Positions 29,949 to 37,976 of a stretch of 64,000 nucleotides of DNA are shown one piece after another; position 1 is the stretch's first letter, and every line of letters begins with the position of its first letter. The notes beneath the pieces were generated by a model. That model was not told the DNA's origin, did not search any database, and was given only the letters and a program-made list of their open reading frames with translations. A program made the translations under genes and the position numbers. This DNA comes from Rhodoplanes elegans (lineage in GTDB: Bacteria; Pseudomonadota; Alphaproteobacteria; Rhizobiales; Xanthobacteraceae), in assembly GCF_016653355.1 (NCBI RefSeq), contig NZ_NHSK01000074.1, positions 70,178 to 134,177 of the forward strand. Reading direction: 5' to 3'.

Positions 29949-30044
29949 GGCGTGCTGCTGCATCCACCGAAATCGCGAGACGAGATGCCCAGGCCACCGG
30001 CCATGCCGGATGAGGCACGGGCATCCGGTCCCATAGGACCCGAC

Positions 30045-30227
30045 ATGACCGTCACCCTCGTGCTGTGGCTGATCGTCGGTGGTGTCGACATCGCCGGACC
30101 GGGCATCCGCATGCCGGACCTCGCTACATGCCAGGCGCAGGCCGAGAAGTTCATGGCGATTGCGCCCCCCGATGAGGCGCAAGCCTACGGTGCGGCGTGT
30201 CTGATCACCCTTGGGAGCCGCAGCTAG
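30045..30227 (+). CDS. Small secreted or membrane-associated protein (60 aa)
   Basis: The ATG at 30045 has TAGGA upstream. MTVTLVLWLIVGGVDIAGPG is hydrophobic like a signal or anchor, followed by a helical part with two cysteines (LATCQAQAEKFM, AACLITLG). No family is recognised. It is the first gene of the late region. Confidence 0.6.
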   Translation: MTVTLVLWLIVGGVDIAGPGIRMPDLATCQAQAEKFMAIAPPDEAQAYGAACLITLGSRS

Positions 30228-30518
30228 GTGGCTCGCCTATCAGCCCGACAGCGTGGCTACTCGACCGCGTGGGACAAGGCCAGGGCTGGCTTCCTGCGCG
30301 ATCATCCCTGGTGCGCGATATGCCTCAAAGCAGGCCGCTACACCCAGGCAACAGTGGTTGACCACATCAAGCCGCATCGCGGAGATCAATCTCTGTTTTG
30401 GGATAGGTCGAACTGGCAAGCCTTGGACGCGACATGCCATTCGAGTGCGAAGCAGAAGGCGGAGAAAAGCGGCAAGCCTGTGAGGGTGACCGGGGTAGAC
30501 GGGTGGCCGATCGATTGA
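30228..30518 (+). CDS. HNH endonuclease of the packaging module (96 aa)
   Basis: The order RQRGYSTAWDKARAGFLRDH, then WCAICLKAG, VVDHIKPHRGD, LFWDRSNWQALDATCHSSAK is that of HNH proteins placed beside terminases (HK97 gp74-like), where they help cut cos DNA. It uses a GTG directly after the previous TAG. A cos-type packaging site nearby is therefore likely. Confidence 0.9.
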   Translation: MARLSARQRGYSTAWDKARAGFLRDHPWCAICLKAGRYTQATVVDHIKPHRGDQSLFWDRSNWQALDATCHSSAKQKAEKSGKPVRVTGVDGWPID

Positions 30519-30590
30519 CCCCTACCCGGGTCTGGATCTTGGGGGAAATAGGGGCAGGACCGCGCCGGTAGTTGACTTTTCATAACCGGC
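30519..30590. other. Candidate cos/packaging region
   Basis: Between HNH and TerS, CCCCTA (30519-30524) is inverted as TAGGGG (30549-30554), and GCCGG (30564-30568) as CCGGC (30586-30590). HNH plus TerS plus TerL neighbours imply a cos phage. The exact cut cannot be seen from sequence. Confidence 0.35.
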
Positions 30591-30612
30591 CCCAAAAAAG
30601 GTTCCATAACAC

Positions 30613-31020
30613 ATGACGCCTCGCGGACGGAAATCTGCCGCCTCGCTTGAGGTTCTTCCGGCGAAAATTGAGGCTGTTCAACGACCTGACGCGCCATACG
30701 ACCTGACGGACGAGCAGGCGGCGGAGTGGTGGGCGGTCGTCAATCGGATGCCGGCGGACTGGTTTCCGCGCGAGACGCACGGGATGCTGACCGCGTATTG
30801 CCGGCACGTTGTGGCGGCGCGCCGGGTGGCGCAACTGATCGAGCAGGCCGAAAAAGCCGACCCGTTCGACGTCGCGAACTACAACACGCTGTTGATCATG
30901 CAGGAGCGCGAGGGCCGGGCGCTGTCGTCGCTCGCCACCCGGATGCGTCTTTCTCAGCAGGCCACGTTTGACAAGAAAAAGTCCAAACCGATCCAAGGCA
31001 AGAAGCCTTGGGAGGCCTGA
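30613..31020 (+). CDS. terS: Terminase small subunit (135 aa)
   Basis: The P27-family-like pattern is visible: PYDLTDEQAAEWWAVVNRMPADWF, then LTAYCRHVVAARRVAQLIEQ and REGRALSSLATRMRLSQQAT. It should recognise the packaging site and load the large subunit. Length is normal for the family. The 3' end overlaps the TTG-started TerL frame by 53 bp. Confidence 0.85.
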   Translation: MTPRGRKSAASLEVLPAKIEAVQRPDAPYDLTDEQAAEWWAVVNRMPADWFPRETHGMLTAYCRHVVAARRVAQLIEQAEKADPFDVANYNTLLIMQEREGRALSSLATRMRLSQQATFDKKKSKPIQGKKPWEA

Positions 31021-32530
31021 GACCCGCGCTGAGCGGAACATCCGGTGGATCGAGGAATTTTGCCGAATTCCAGAAGGGCGCGACGTCGGCAAGCCGGTTC
31101 GGCTCAGGCCATGGCAGCGCGACGAGATTCGTAAGATCTACGACAACCCGGCCGGCACGCGCCGGGCGATCCTGAGCTTCGGGCGGAAGAACGCCAAGAC
31201 GACGCTGTCGGCGTTCCTCTTGCTTCTCCACCTGTGCGGCCCGGAGGCGCGGCCGAACTCGCAACTGTTCTCGGCGGCGCAATCCAGGGATCAGGCCGCG
31301 CTGCTGTTCGCGCTGGCTGCGAAGATTGTCCGCATGTCGCCGGACCTCTTGGGCGTGGTAACGCCACGCGACACGGCAAAGCAATTGTACTGTTCCGATC
31401 TCGGGACGCTATACCGAGCGCTGTCGGCAGAGGCCAGCACGGCATACGGGCTCAGCCCGGTGTTCATCGTCCACGACGAGCTTGGCCAGGTGAAGGGGCC
31501 GCGTTCCGAACTCTACGAGGCGCTGGAGACAGCAACCGGGGCGCAGGACAGTCCGCTATCGATCATCATCTCGACACAAGCGCCGACTGATTCAGACCTG
31601 TTGTCGCTTCTGATTGATGATGCGATGGCTGGGCACGACCCGCGGGTCACGGTCTCACTCTATACGGCGCCGCAAGAGGACGACCCGTTCGTCGAGGCGA
31701 CCATCCGAAAGGCCAACCCGGCGTTCGGAGACTTCCTGAACGCCACCGAAGTCCTGGCGATGGCGGCTGACGCCAAGCGGATGCCGAGCCGCGAGTCGGA
31801 GTACCGCAACCTCGTCCTCAACCAGCGCGTCGAAGCGGCGTCACCGTTCGTTTCTCGTGCCCTGTGGCAGTCCTGTGGCGCCGACCCGTTGTCGATCGAA
31901 GACGTTGAGGTGTACGGCGGACTGGACCTCTCAGCGGTCAACGATCTGACAGCGCTGGTCCTGATTGGAAAGGTCTCCGGGGTTTGGCAAGTCCACCCCA
32001 CGTTCTGGCTCCCCCGTGACGGGCTGGCAGACAAATCAAGGACTGATCGCGTCCCCTATGATCTGTGGGAGCGGCAGGGTCAGCTTTGCACCGCGCCTGG
32101 GCGATCGATCGACTATGAGTTTGTGGCGAGCATTTTGCGCGAACAATGCCGAGCGCTCGACATTCGCAAGATCGCGTTCGACCGTTGGAACTTCAAGCAC
32201 CTCAAACCGTGGCTGCTTCAAGCCGGGTTCACAGAGGACGAGATCGCGGAACGGTTCGTCGAGTTCGGGCAGGGCTTCCAGTCGATGAGCCCGGCGCTGC
32301 GCGACCTCGAAAGTGAGATCTTGAACGGCCGGATCGCACACGGCAACCACCCGGTTCTTGCGATGTGTGCGGCGAACGCCGTGGTGCAGACAGACCCGAG
32401 CGGGAATCGCAAGTTGGCGAAGAACAAGAGCAGCGGGCGGATCGACGGCATGGTTGCTCTTACCATGGCAATGGGCGCGGCGCCGTCGGAAGACGAATCC
32501 GCCCCCCGCCCCTTCATCACCTTCCTCTGA
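30968..32530 (+). CDS. terL: Terminase large subunit (520 aa)
   Basis: The ATPase has RRAILSFGRKNAKTTLSAF as deviant Walker A and VFIVHDELGQV as Walker B. The nuclease part has GGLDLSAVNDLTALV and a C-terminal RIDGMVALTMAMG. This fits Terminase_1. The only early in-frame start is TTG at 30968, inside TerS, so translation may be coupled. It powers DNA packaging into the prohead. Confidence 0.93.
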   Translation: MTRKSPNRSKARSLGRPETRAERNIRWIEEFCRIPEGRDVGKPVRLRPWQRDEIRKIYDNPAGTRRAILSFGRKNAKTTLSAFLLLLHLCGPEARPNSQLFSAAQSRDQAALLFALAAKIVRMSPDLLGVVTPRDTAKQLYCSDLGTLYRALSAEASTAYGLSPVFIVHDELGQVKGPRSELYEALETATGAQDSPLSIIISTQAPTDSDLLSLLIDDAMAGHDPRVTVSLYTAPQEDDPFVEATIRKANPAFGDFLNATEVLAMAADAKRMPSRESEYRNLVLNQRVEAASPFVSRALWQSCGADPLSIEDVEVYGGLDLSAVNDLTALVLIGKVSGVWQVHPTFWLPRDGLADKSRTDRVPYDLWERQGQLCTAPGRSIDYEFVASILREQCRALDIRKIAFDRWNFKHLKPWLLQAGFTEDEIAERFVEFGQGFQSMSPALRDLESEILNGRIAHGNHPVLAMCAANAVVQTDPSGNRKLAKNKSSGRIDGMVALTMAMGAAPSEDESAPRPFITFL

Positions 32531-32542
32531 GGCATCGGTCGT

Positions 32543-34720
32543 ATGAGCTGGAGGAAGTGGCTGTTCTGGAAGACTCCGACCGAGGTCAAAGCGGTCGAGT
32601 TTTCGCCGGAACTGCTCTCCGCGATCCTGACCGGGTCGTGGGGCGGCCCGGCCAAGTCCGGCGCCTCGGTGTCGACCGGCTCGGCCCTGCAGGTGGCGGC
32701 GTGGTGGCGCGGCATCAACGTGATCGCCGACGGCATCCGCCAACTGCCGGTCGAGATCTACCGCGAGCTGCCGGACGGCCGCGGCTCGGAGCCGGCCAAG
32801 GACCACCCGCTCTACGACGTTCTGCGGCACAAGCCGAACCAGCACCAGAGCGCGGCCGACTTCTGGGGCACGGTGCTGCTGCACGCCGCCGGCGCCGGCC
32901 GGTCGGTGAGCTACAAGAACACGGTCGCCGGGCAGGTCCGTGAGCTCATCCCGGTCCGGCCGGACTGGGCGCATGTCGAGACGCTGGCCGACATGAGTCT
33001 GCGCTACCGCGTGACGTTCGAGAACTCGCGCAGCGCGACGCTCGAGCAGAACGAGGTGTTCCATCTCCGCGGCCCGAGCTGGGACGGCGTGGACGGGCTC
33101 AACCCGGTCGACCTCGGTCGCGAGGCGCTCGGCCTCGCCATGGCGACCGAAGAAAGCCATGCGAGGTTCCACGCCAACGGCGCGCGGCCCAGCGGCGCGC
33201 TGGTCGCGGACAAGGCGGCGAAGGCACTTGACCCTGCGGAGATCGACCGGCTCCGCGCGATGTTCGAGGAGAAGTACGTCGGCACGGCCAATGCCGGGAA
33301 GCCGATGATCCTGCAGGGCGGGCTCGACTGGAAGCAGATGCAGATGACGGGCGTCGACGCCCAGCATCTCGAAACCCGCAAGCACCAGGTCGCCGAGATC
33401 GCCCGCGTGCTCCGGCTGTGGCCGATCATGCTCGGGCTCGGCGGCGACGAGAGCCCGACGTTCGCGAGCGCCCTGGAGTTCATGCGGGCGCACGTCCGGT
33501 TCAGCCTGCAGCCGTGGCTCACGTCTATCAAGGGGGCGATCGAGTGCCAGCTTCTGACGCCTGAGGAGAGGCGCGAAGGCTACCACGTCAAGATCGACAC
33601 GGCCGAACTGCTCCGCGGGTCACCGCAAGAGCGCGCCGAGGCCTACAAGGCCGCGCTCGGGACGAACTCGTCGCCGGGTTGGGTGTCGATCAACGAGGTC
33701 CGCGAGGACGACGGGTGGAATCCGCTTGAGGGTGACCAGTTTTCGCGCCCGTGGACGCCGAAAGACTACGGCATGGACGGCGGAACCGCTGACGATCAGG
33801 GCGCGCTAGCTGATGGCGAGTTCTACGACGAGAACGGCGACCCGGTCGAGCCCGATCAGATCGTGAAGGTCGACGGCGAATGGTACGAGATCAAGCGGAA
33901 GGTTAGCAAGAAACCGGCCGGTGGCGCGCGACCGGACTTTCGCGAGGAGCTGCACCGCCGGGACCGCGGCGGACGGTTCGCGCCGAAGCCCGATGCCAAC
34001 CGCGGCGCCGCGCCGTCTCGTGATTATTCCAGCTATACCATGGACGACGGCGCGCTCCGGGCCGGGCGCGACGCTGGGATCTGGACCGACGAGGCCGACG
34101 CGAAGCGGCTGGTCGACAAGATGATGTCCGGGGTGCCGGTGGGTGAGCGGCTGCAGGTGACCGTGACGCGCATGCCGTCCGGCGACATCTTCGTCCGCGG
34201 GCAATCGGCCGGCGCGCGCGTCGAGCGCAGCTTTACGCGCGACGTCGAGTACGAGGCCGAGACGGGCCGCGTCGGTTACAAGGCCCGACACGAGCTGTTC
34301 TCGCTCGCGCCGAGCTATCAAGGCGGCGGGCACGCCAAGAAGATGCTCCGCGACGCGATCGACGAGTATCGGGCTCGCGGAATCACGGCGATCGAAGCGC
34401 AAGCGAACATCGACAAGGGCGGGTACGTGTGGGCGCGCCTCGGTTTCCGGCCACAGGCGCGAGCGACGAGGTTGATCAGGTCGGACACGCTCGATCACGT
34501 CGCGAAGTCGACGAAGCTCTCCGCTGCGCACAAGAAAATCATCACGGACATCGTGAACAACAGCAGCGACGACGACCTGATGTTCAACCTCGCCGCAGCG
34601 CGCGGCCCGCGCGGCAAGAAGATCGGGTACAGCCTGCTCGCCGGCTCAAACTGGTTCGGACGGCTCGACCTCACAAACGCAAAGGCCTACCGACGCGCCG
34701 TAAGGGCTTTGGCGTCCTGA
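32543..34720 (+). CDS. HK97-type portal protein with C-terminal GNAT-like domain (725 aa)
   Basis: Residues about 1-405 are a normal HK97 portal (AWWRGINVIADGIRQLPVEI, FHLRGPSWDGVDGLNPVDL, VAEIARVLRLWPIMLGLGG). A linker with the frequent RRDRGGRFAPKPD motif follows. Residues about 515-650 look like a GNAT acetyltransferase: the acetyl-CoA loop SYQGGGHAKKML, then AQANIDKGGYVWARLGFRP. Typical portals end near 400-500 residues, so about 300 are extra. The role of the extension is unknown; it may modify a capsid or host protein. Confidence 0.85.
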   Translation: MSWRKWLFWKTPTEVKAVEFSPELLSAILTGSWGGPAKSGASVSTGSALQVAAWWRGINVIADGIRQLPVEIYRELPDGRGSEPAKDHPLYDVLRHKPNQHQSAADFWGTVLLHAAGAGRSVSYKNTVAGQVRELIPVRPDWAHVETLADMSLRYRVTFENSRSATLEQNEVFHLRGPSWDGVDGLNPVDLGREALGLAMATEESHARFHANGARPSGALVADKAAKALDPAEIDRLRAMFEEKYVGTANAGKPMILQGGLDWKQMQMTGVDAQHLETRKHQVAEIARVLRLWPIMLGLGGDESPTFASALEFMRAHVRFSLQPWLTSIKGAIECQLLTPEERREGYHVKIDTAELLRGSPQERAEAYKAALGTNSSPGWVSINEVREDDGWNPLEGDQFSRPWTPKDYGMDGGTADDQGALADGEFYDENGDPVEPDQIVKVDGEWYEIKRKVSKKPAGGARPDFREELHRRDRGGRFAPKPDANRGAAPSRDYSSYTMDDGALRAGRDAGIWTDEADAKRLVDKMMSGVPVGERLQVTVTRMPSGDIFVRGQSAGARVERSFTRDVEYEAETGRVGYKARHELFSLAPSYQGGGHAKKMLRDAIDEYRARGITAIEAQANIDKGGYVWARLGFRPQARATRLIRSDTLDHVAKSTKLSAAHKKIITDIVNNSSDDDLMFNLAAARGPRGKKIGYSLLAGSNWFGRLDLTNAKAYRRAVRALAS

Positions 34721-34911
34721 TCAATCTGATCTGGCGTTGTCTTGGTCTGCACCATCAGCGTCAGCAGCATGGAGACGGGCTTCGGAACAGGGTACTCACC
34801 GGAAAGCCACCGCCTGACCTGCCGTCCGTTGCCGTGGCCTAGAAAGCGACCGGCGGACTCTTGGGAAAGCCTGAGTTTGTTGAGGGCGGCGCGTAGCTGA
34901 GACGGGGTCAT
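34687..34911 (-). CDS. Antisense XRE-type regulator (74 aa)
   Basis: MTPSQLRAALNKLRLSQESA, then GRFLGHGNGRQVRRWLSGEY is an XRE/Cro-like helix-turn-helix. The gene is read against the late operon and its end overlaps the portal end by 34 bp. It follows the 75-aa gene with a 2-base gap and shares its promoter at 35169-35197. It may be an antitoxin-like or immunity regulator active in the lysogen. Confidence 0.7.
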   Translation of the reverse strand: MTPSQLRAALNKLRLSQESAGRFLGHGNGRQVRRWLSGEYPVPKPVSMLLTLMVQTKTTPDQIDQDAKALTARR

Positions 34912-34913
34912 GG

Positions 34914-35141
34914 TCAGCCCCGCATCTTCGCCTGCCGTTGGTTCGGGGTCAGCGCAAACCACCGGCGATTGATCTCGGCAGAAATCAGGTCGAGATTGCG
35001 CTGAGCCATGGCGCGGGTCTGGGGCCGGCTGGTGGTGTCGGCGACGTCCTGGAGCCGGAGCTGCTCGGCTCCGAGTTGTTCGGTGGCCCATGTCCGGTAC
35101 TCGGCGCGGGCGGCGGCGGCGGTGTTGAGGTTGGTGGTCAC
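34914..35141 (-). CDS. Antisense cassette protein, partner of the XRE gene (75 aa)
   Basis: It begins MTTNLNTAAAARAEYRTWAT and is helical throughout (EQLRLQDVADTTSRP, LDLISAEINRRWFALTP). The GTG at 35141 has GGAGGGG upstream. No family is recognised. Its pairing with an XRE protein under a consensus promoter suggests a self-contained regulatory or toxin-antitoxin-like moron. Confidence 0.65.
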   Translation of the reverse strand: MTTNLNTAAAARAEYRTWATEQLGAEQLRLQDVADTTSRPQTRAMAQRNLDLISAEINRRWFALTPNQRQAKMRG

Positions 35142-35168
35142 TGGTTTCCCCTCCGTTTCAATATCTGA

Positions 35169-35197
35169 ACTATAGCGGACAACTCGTCCTAGGTCAA
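35169..35197 (-). promoter_or_regulatory. Near-consensus sigma70-type promoter for the antisense cassette
   Basis: Leftward TTGACC (35192-35197) and TATAGT (35169-35174) are 17 bp apart. This is the best canonical promoter in the late region and is followed by a strong ribosome site. Confidence 0.75.
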
Positions 35198-35206
35198 GCG
35201 GTCCTA
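35177..35206. promoter_or_regulatory. Two palindromes in the antisense cassette promoter
   Basis: GGAC-AACTC-GTCC (35177-35189) fills the spacer and TAGGTCAAGCGGTCCTA (35190-35206) covers the -35. They share a TAGGWC half-site. Autoregulation by the XRE protein is the simplest reading. Confidence 0.5.
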
Positions 35207-35376
35207 TGAAAGATTCCGTGGTCTACGACTTTTCCGGTTTTGCTCCGGCTGATGCGACCGACGGCACGGAAGAACTCCTGCCGGACGGCGATCTCGACGA
35301 CCTCGACGATGACGAGGCGCTGGTCGGGTTGCTGAAAGATGCCATCGCCGCCGGGGCGGCTGGCGAGAAGGACTAA
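35206..35376 (+). CDS. Small acidic protein (56 aa)
   Basis: The frame MKDSVVYDFSGFAPADATDG ends with an acidic run (GDLDDLDDDEALVGLL). It fits the gap before the protease in the late direction and has coding-like base use. The ribosome site is poor because the operator region lies upstream. Function is unknown. Confidence 0.5.
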   Translation: MKDSVVYDFSGFAPADATDGTEELLPDGDLDDLDDDEALVGLLKDAIAAGAAGEKD

Positions 35377-35380
35377 CGCA

Positions 35381-36115
35381 ATGGACATCCACGTCCTCGG
35401 CGCATCGCTCGAAATCAAGTTCATGGACGGCGGCGACTGCGCGCCCGGCACGTTCGAGGGCCTGGGAGCGGTTTTCGGCAACGTCGACAGCGTCGGGGAT
35501 CTGATCGAGCCCGGCGCGTTTTCCAAATCGCTCTACGCCTGCAAGGCCTGCGGCAAGTACCCGCCGATGCGCAAGATGCACGGCATGGGCGCGTCGAGCC
35601 TCGACCCGATCGGGGTCTGGGATCACATGGAGGAGGACAGCCGCGGCCTGATTGTCAAGGGCCGGCTCGTTGGGCTCGACACCGAGCAGGGCAAATGGAA
35701 CTACGCGCAGCTCCGCGAAGGCGCGCTGAAGGGCCTCTCGATCGGCTACCGCGTGTCGCCGAATGGCTCGCGCCGCGGCTCCGGCAAGATGGGCGAGCCA
35801 GCCCGCTACCTGAAACAGATCGACCTCAAGGAGGTCAGCCTCGTCGACATGCCGGCGAACGCGCTGGCCACGGTCACGGCGATGAAGAGCCTGTACGGCG
35901 CCGCCGCCGACATCAGTTTCGATCCTCGCGAGATGGAGGGCGCCCTGCGTGATGCCGGGCTCTCGCGCGCCGACGCCGTCAAGGGCGTGGCGGTCTTCCG
36001 CACCTACCTCCGGCGTGATGCCGGGGATGCCGATCCTGCCCTTCGTGACGAAGCGGCCGCGGCTGAGCTGGTCACTGCCATCAAGGCGGCGGCCGATCGC
36101 CTCCGGGCCCTGTAG
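35381..36115 (+). CDS. HK97-type prohead protease (244 aa)
   Basis: The S78-family hallmarks are visible: GTFEGLGAVFGNVDSVGDLI, then PGAFSKSL, His in MRKMHGMG, catalytic Ser in LKGLSIGYRV and ALLEVSLVDMPAN-like LKEVSLVDMPANA. It matures the capsid by removing the scaffold segment. A C-terminal helical tail (LRRDAGDADPALRDEAAAAE) may be a self-cleaved end. Confidence 0.92.
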   Translation: MDIHVLGASLEIKFMDGGDCAPGTFEGLGAVFGNVDSVGDLIEPGAFSKSLYACKACGKYPPMRKMHGMGASSLDPIGVWDHMEEDSRGLIVKGRLVGLDTEQGKWNYAQLREGALKGLSIGYRVSPNGSRRGSGKMGEPARYLKQIDLKEVSLVDMPANALATVTAMKSLYGAAADISFDPREMEGALRDAGLSRADAVKGVAVFRTYLRRDAGDADPALRDEAAAAELVTAIKAAADRLRAL

Positions 36116-36140
36116 CCCGACCGCACGAAGGACCATCATC

Positions 36141-37403
36141 ATGGAAGACGCGAAGCAGGCCATCGACGGCCTGATGACGGCGTTCGAGGAGTTCAAGTCC
36201 ACGAACGACGCCCGTCTGAAGGAGATCGAGAAGAAGGGCACGGCCGACCCGGTCGTGACCGACAAGCTCAGCAAGATCGAGAACACGATCGCTGGCTTCG
36301 AGGGCATCAACCAGCGGCTCACCCAGGCCGAGGCGCAGAAGAAGGCGCTCGACGACCTGAAGAGCCAGTTCGACGCGATCGAGCTGAAGGTCGGGCGCAT
36401 CGTCGGCAAGCCGCGCGACGAGGGCGAGAAGAAGGGGCGGGTCGAGACTTGGCTGCGCGCCGCTTGGCGGGCTCATGCCGTCGGCAAGACCAACCTCTCG
36501 GCCGATGAGGCCAAGGCCCTCGACGCGGTCGAGACCGAGATGAAGGCCCTCAACGTCGGCACCGACACAGCCGGCGGATTCCTCGCGCCCACCGAGTATG
36601 TGCGCGAGATCATCAAGGGCATCACCGATGTCAGTCCGGTTCGCAGTCTCGTCCGGGTGCGCCCAACGGCGAACAAGGCCATCCAGATCCCGGCTCGCCG
36701 CGGTCAGTTCGCCGCGCAGCGCGTCGGCGAGCAGGGCACGCGCACCGAGACGACCGGTCTCACCTACGGTCTGGAGGAGATCACCGCGCCGGAGATGTAC
36801 GCGCTGGTCGACATCTCCCGGCAGATGATCGACGACGCGGCCTTCGATATGGAGGGCGAGATCCGGATGGAGGCCGAGGAGCAGTTCGCCGTGAAGGAGG
36901 GCGCCGAGTTCGTCTCCGGCACCGGCGTCGGCCAGCTCGAAGGCATCCTGTCGAATTCGTCCGTCGCCGAGACCAACTCCGGCGCCGCGACGGCGATCGC
37001 CGCGGACGGCATGATCAATCTCTTCCACGGCATCAAGACGGCCTACACGCGGAATGCCACTTGGGTCCTCAACCGGACCACGCTGGGCTCGGTTCGGAAG
37101 CTCAAGGACACGACGAACCAGTACCTGTGGCAGCCCGGCGTCGCCAACGGCGTCCCGAACTCGATCCTGGGCGCGCCCTATGTCGAGGTGCCGGACATGC
37201 CGAACGAGGCGGCGAACGCCTACCCGGTGGCGTTCGGCGACTTCCGGCGCGCCTACACGCTGGTAGATCGCATCGTGATGGAACTGCTGCGTGACCCCTA
37301 CACGCAGGCCACCAGCGGCAACATCCGCTTCCAGTTCTGGAAGCGGGTCGGCGGCAAGGTCACGCTCGCCGAGGCGATTCGGAAAATGAAGTGTTCGACC
37401 TGA
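36141..37403 (+). CDS. Major capsid protein, HK97 fold (420 aa)
   Basis: The first 120 residues are a coiled-coil delta domain (LTQAEAQKKALDDLKSQFDA) that acts as scaffold and is removed by the protease. The shell part begins near LNVGTDTAGGFLAPTEYVRE and shows HK97 features (PARRGQFAAQRVGEQGTRTE, ALVDISRQMIDDAAFDME, VLNRTTLGSVRKLKDT). Length and order after the protease are as expected. Confidence 0.95.
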   Translation: MEDAKQAIDGLMTAFEEFKSTNDARLKEIEKKGTADPVVTDKLSKIENTIAGFEGINQRLTQAEAQKKALDDLKSQFDAIELKVGRIVGKPRDEGEKKGRVETWLRAAWRAHAVGKTNLSADEAKALDAVETEMKALNVGTDTAGGFLAPTEYVREIIKGITDVSPVRSLVRVRPTANKAIQIPARRGQFAAQRVGEQGTRTETTGLTYGLEEITAPEMYALVDISRQMIDDAAFDMEGEIRMEAEEQFAVKEGAEFVSGTGVGQLEGILSNSSVAETNSGAATAIAADGMINLFHGIKTAYTRNATWVLNRTTLGSVRKLKDTTNQYLWQPGVANGVPNSILGAPYVEVPDMPNEAANAYPVAFGDFRRAYTLVDRIVMELLRDPYTQATSGNIRFQFWKRVGGKVTLAEAIRKMKCST

Positions 37404-37476
37404 CGAAGGTCCGGCGCCGTCGGCCCCGGCCGGCGGCGTTCACCTCTCCCGCAATCAGAACTGAGGACAGATCGTC

Positions 37477-37899
37477 ATGGACGACCTCTACAGCTCCCTC
37501 AAGGTGACCCGTGTCATCCCGCCCGTCGCGGTCGGCACCACGGGCACCGGCCAGACCGGCAAGATCATTGATCGGCAGGGCTACGTCGGCCCGGTCCTGT
37601 TCACCGTCGGCTACGGAGCCATCACGTCGAGCACCGCGGTGTTCACGGTAACGGTGAAGGAGGGCGATGTCACCGGCACGCTCACCTCCGTGGCCGACAC
37701 CGACCTGATCGGCACCGAGTCCGCGGCCGGCCTCGCCGCCGGCGCCCGCACGTCGAACTCGACCAAGCTGGTCACCAAGAAGATCGCCTACAAGGGCGCC
37801 AAGCGGTACGTGCAGTGCAACGTGAAGAGCACTGCCACGGCCGGCACCCCGGTGCACGTCGACGCGTTCCAGCGCGCCGCGTCCGCCCCGGCGAGCTGA
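37477..37899 (+). CDS. Capsid-associated or decoration protein (140 aa)
   Basis: A beta-rich protein with many glycine and threonine residues (VGTTGTGQTGKIIDRQGYVG, VTVKEGDVTGTLTSVADTDL). Proteins of this kind often follow the capsid gene and cover the shell. The gene ends at a strong hairpin. Family membership is not certain. Confidence 0.65.
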   Translation: MDDLYSSLKVTRVIPPVAVGTTGTGQTGKIIDRQGYVGPVLFTVGYGAITSSTAVFTVTVKEGDVTGTLTSVADTDLIGTESAAGLAAGARTSNSTKLVTKKIAYKGAKRYVQCNVKSTATAGTPVHVDAFQRAASAPAS

Positions 37900-37911
37900 T
37901 CACGACACTTG

Positions 37912-37942
37912 CCCCGGGCCGGCCCCGAACTCCGGCCCGGGG
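37912..37942 (+). terminator. 11-bp perfect hairpin after the capsid genes
   Basis: CCCCGGGCCGG (37912-37922) pairs with CCGGCCCGGGG (37932-37942) around CCCCGAACT, followed by TTCCT. It probably lowers transcription of the enzymes downstream relative to capsid. Confidence 0.6.
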
Positions 37943-37976
37943 TTCCTCAGCGTCTCCGAACAGCGCAGGACACGAG

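Noticed and set aside
32036-33586. Long leftward ORF (516 aa) opposite terminase and portal
   Set aside because: Arginine-, leucine- and proline-rich shadow of high-GC genes on the other strand.
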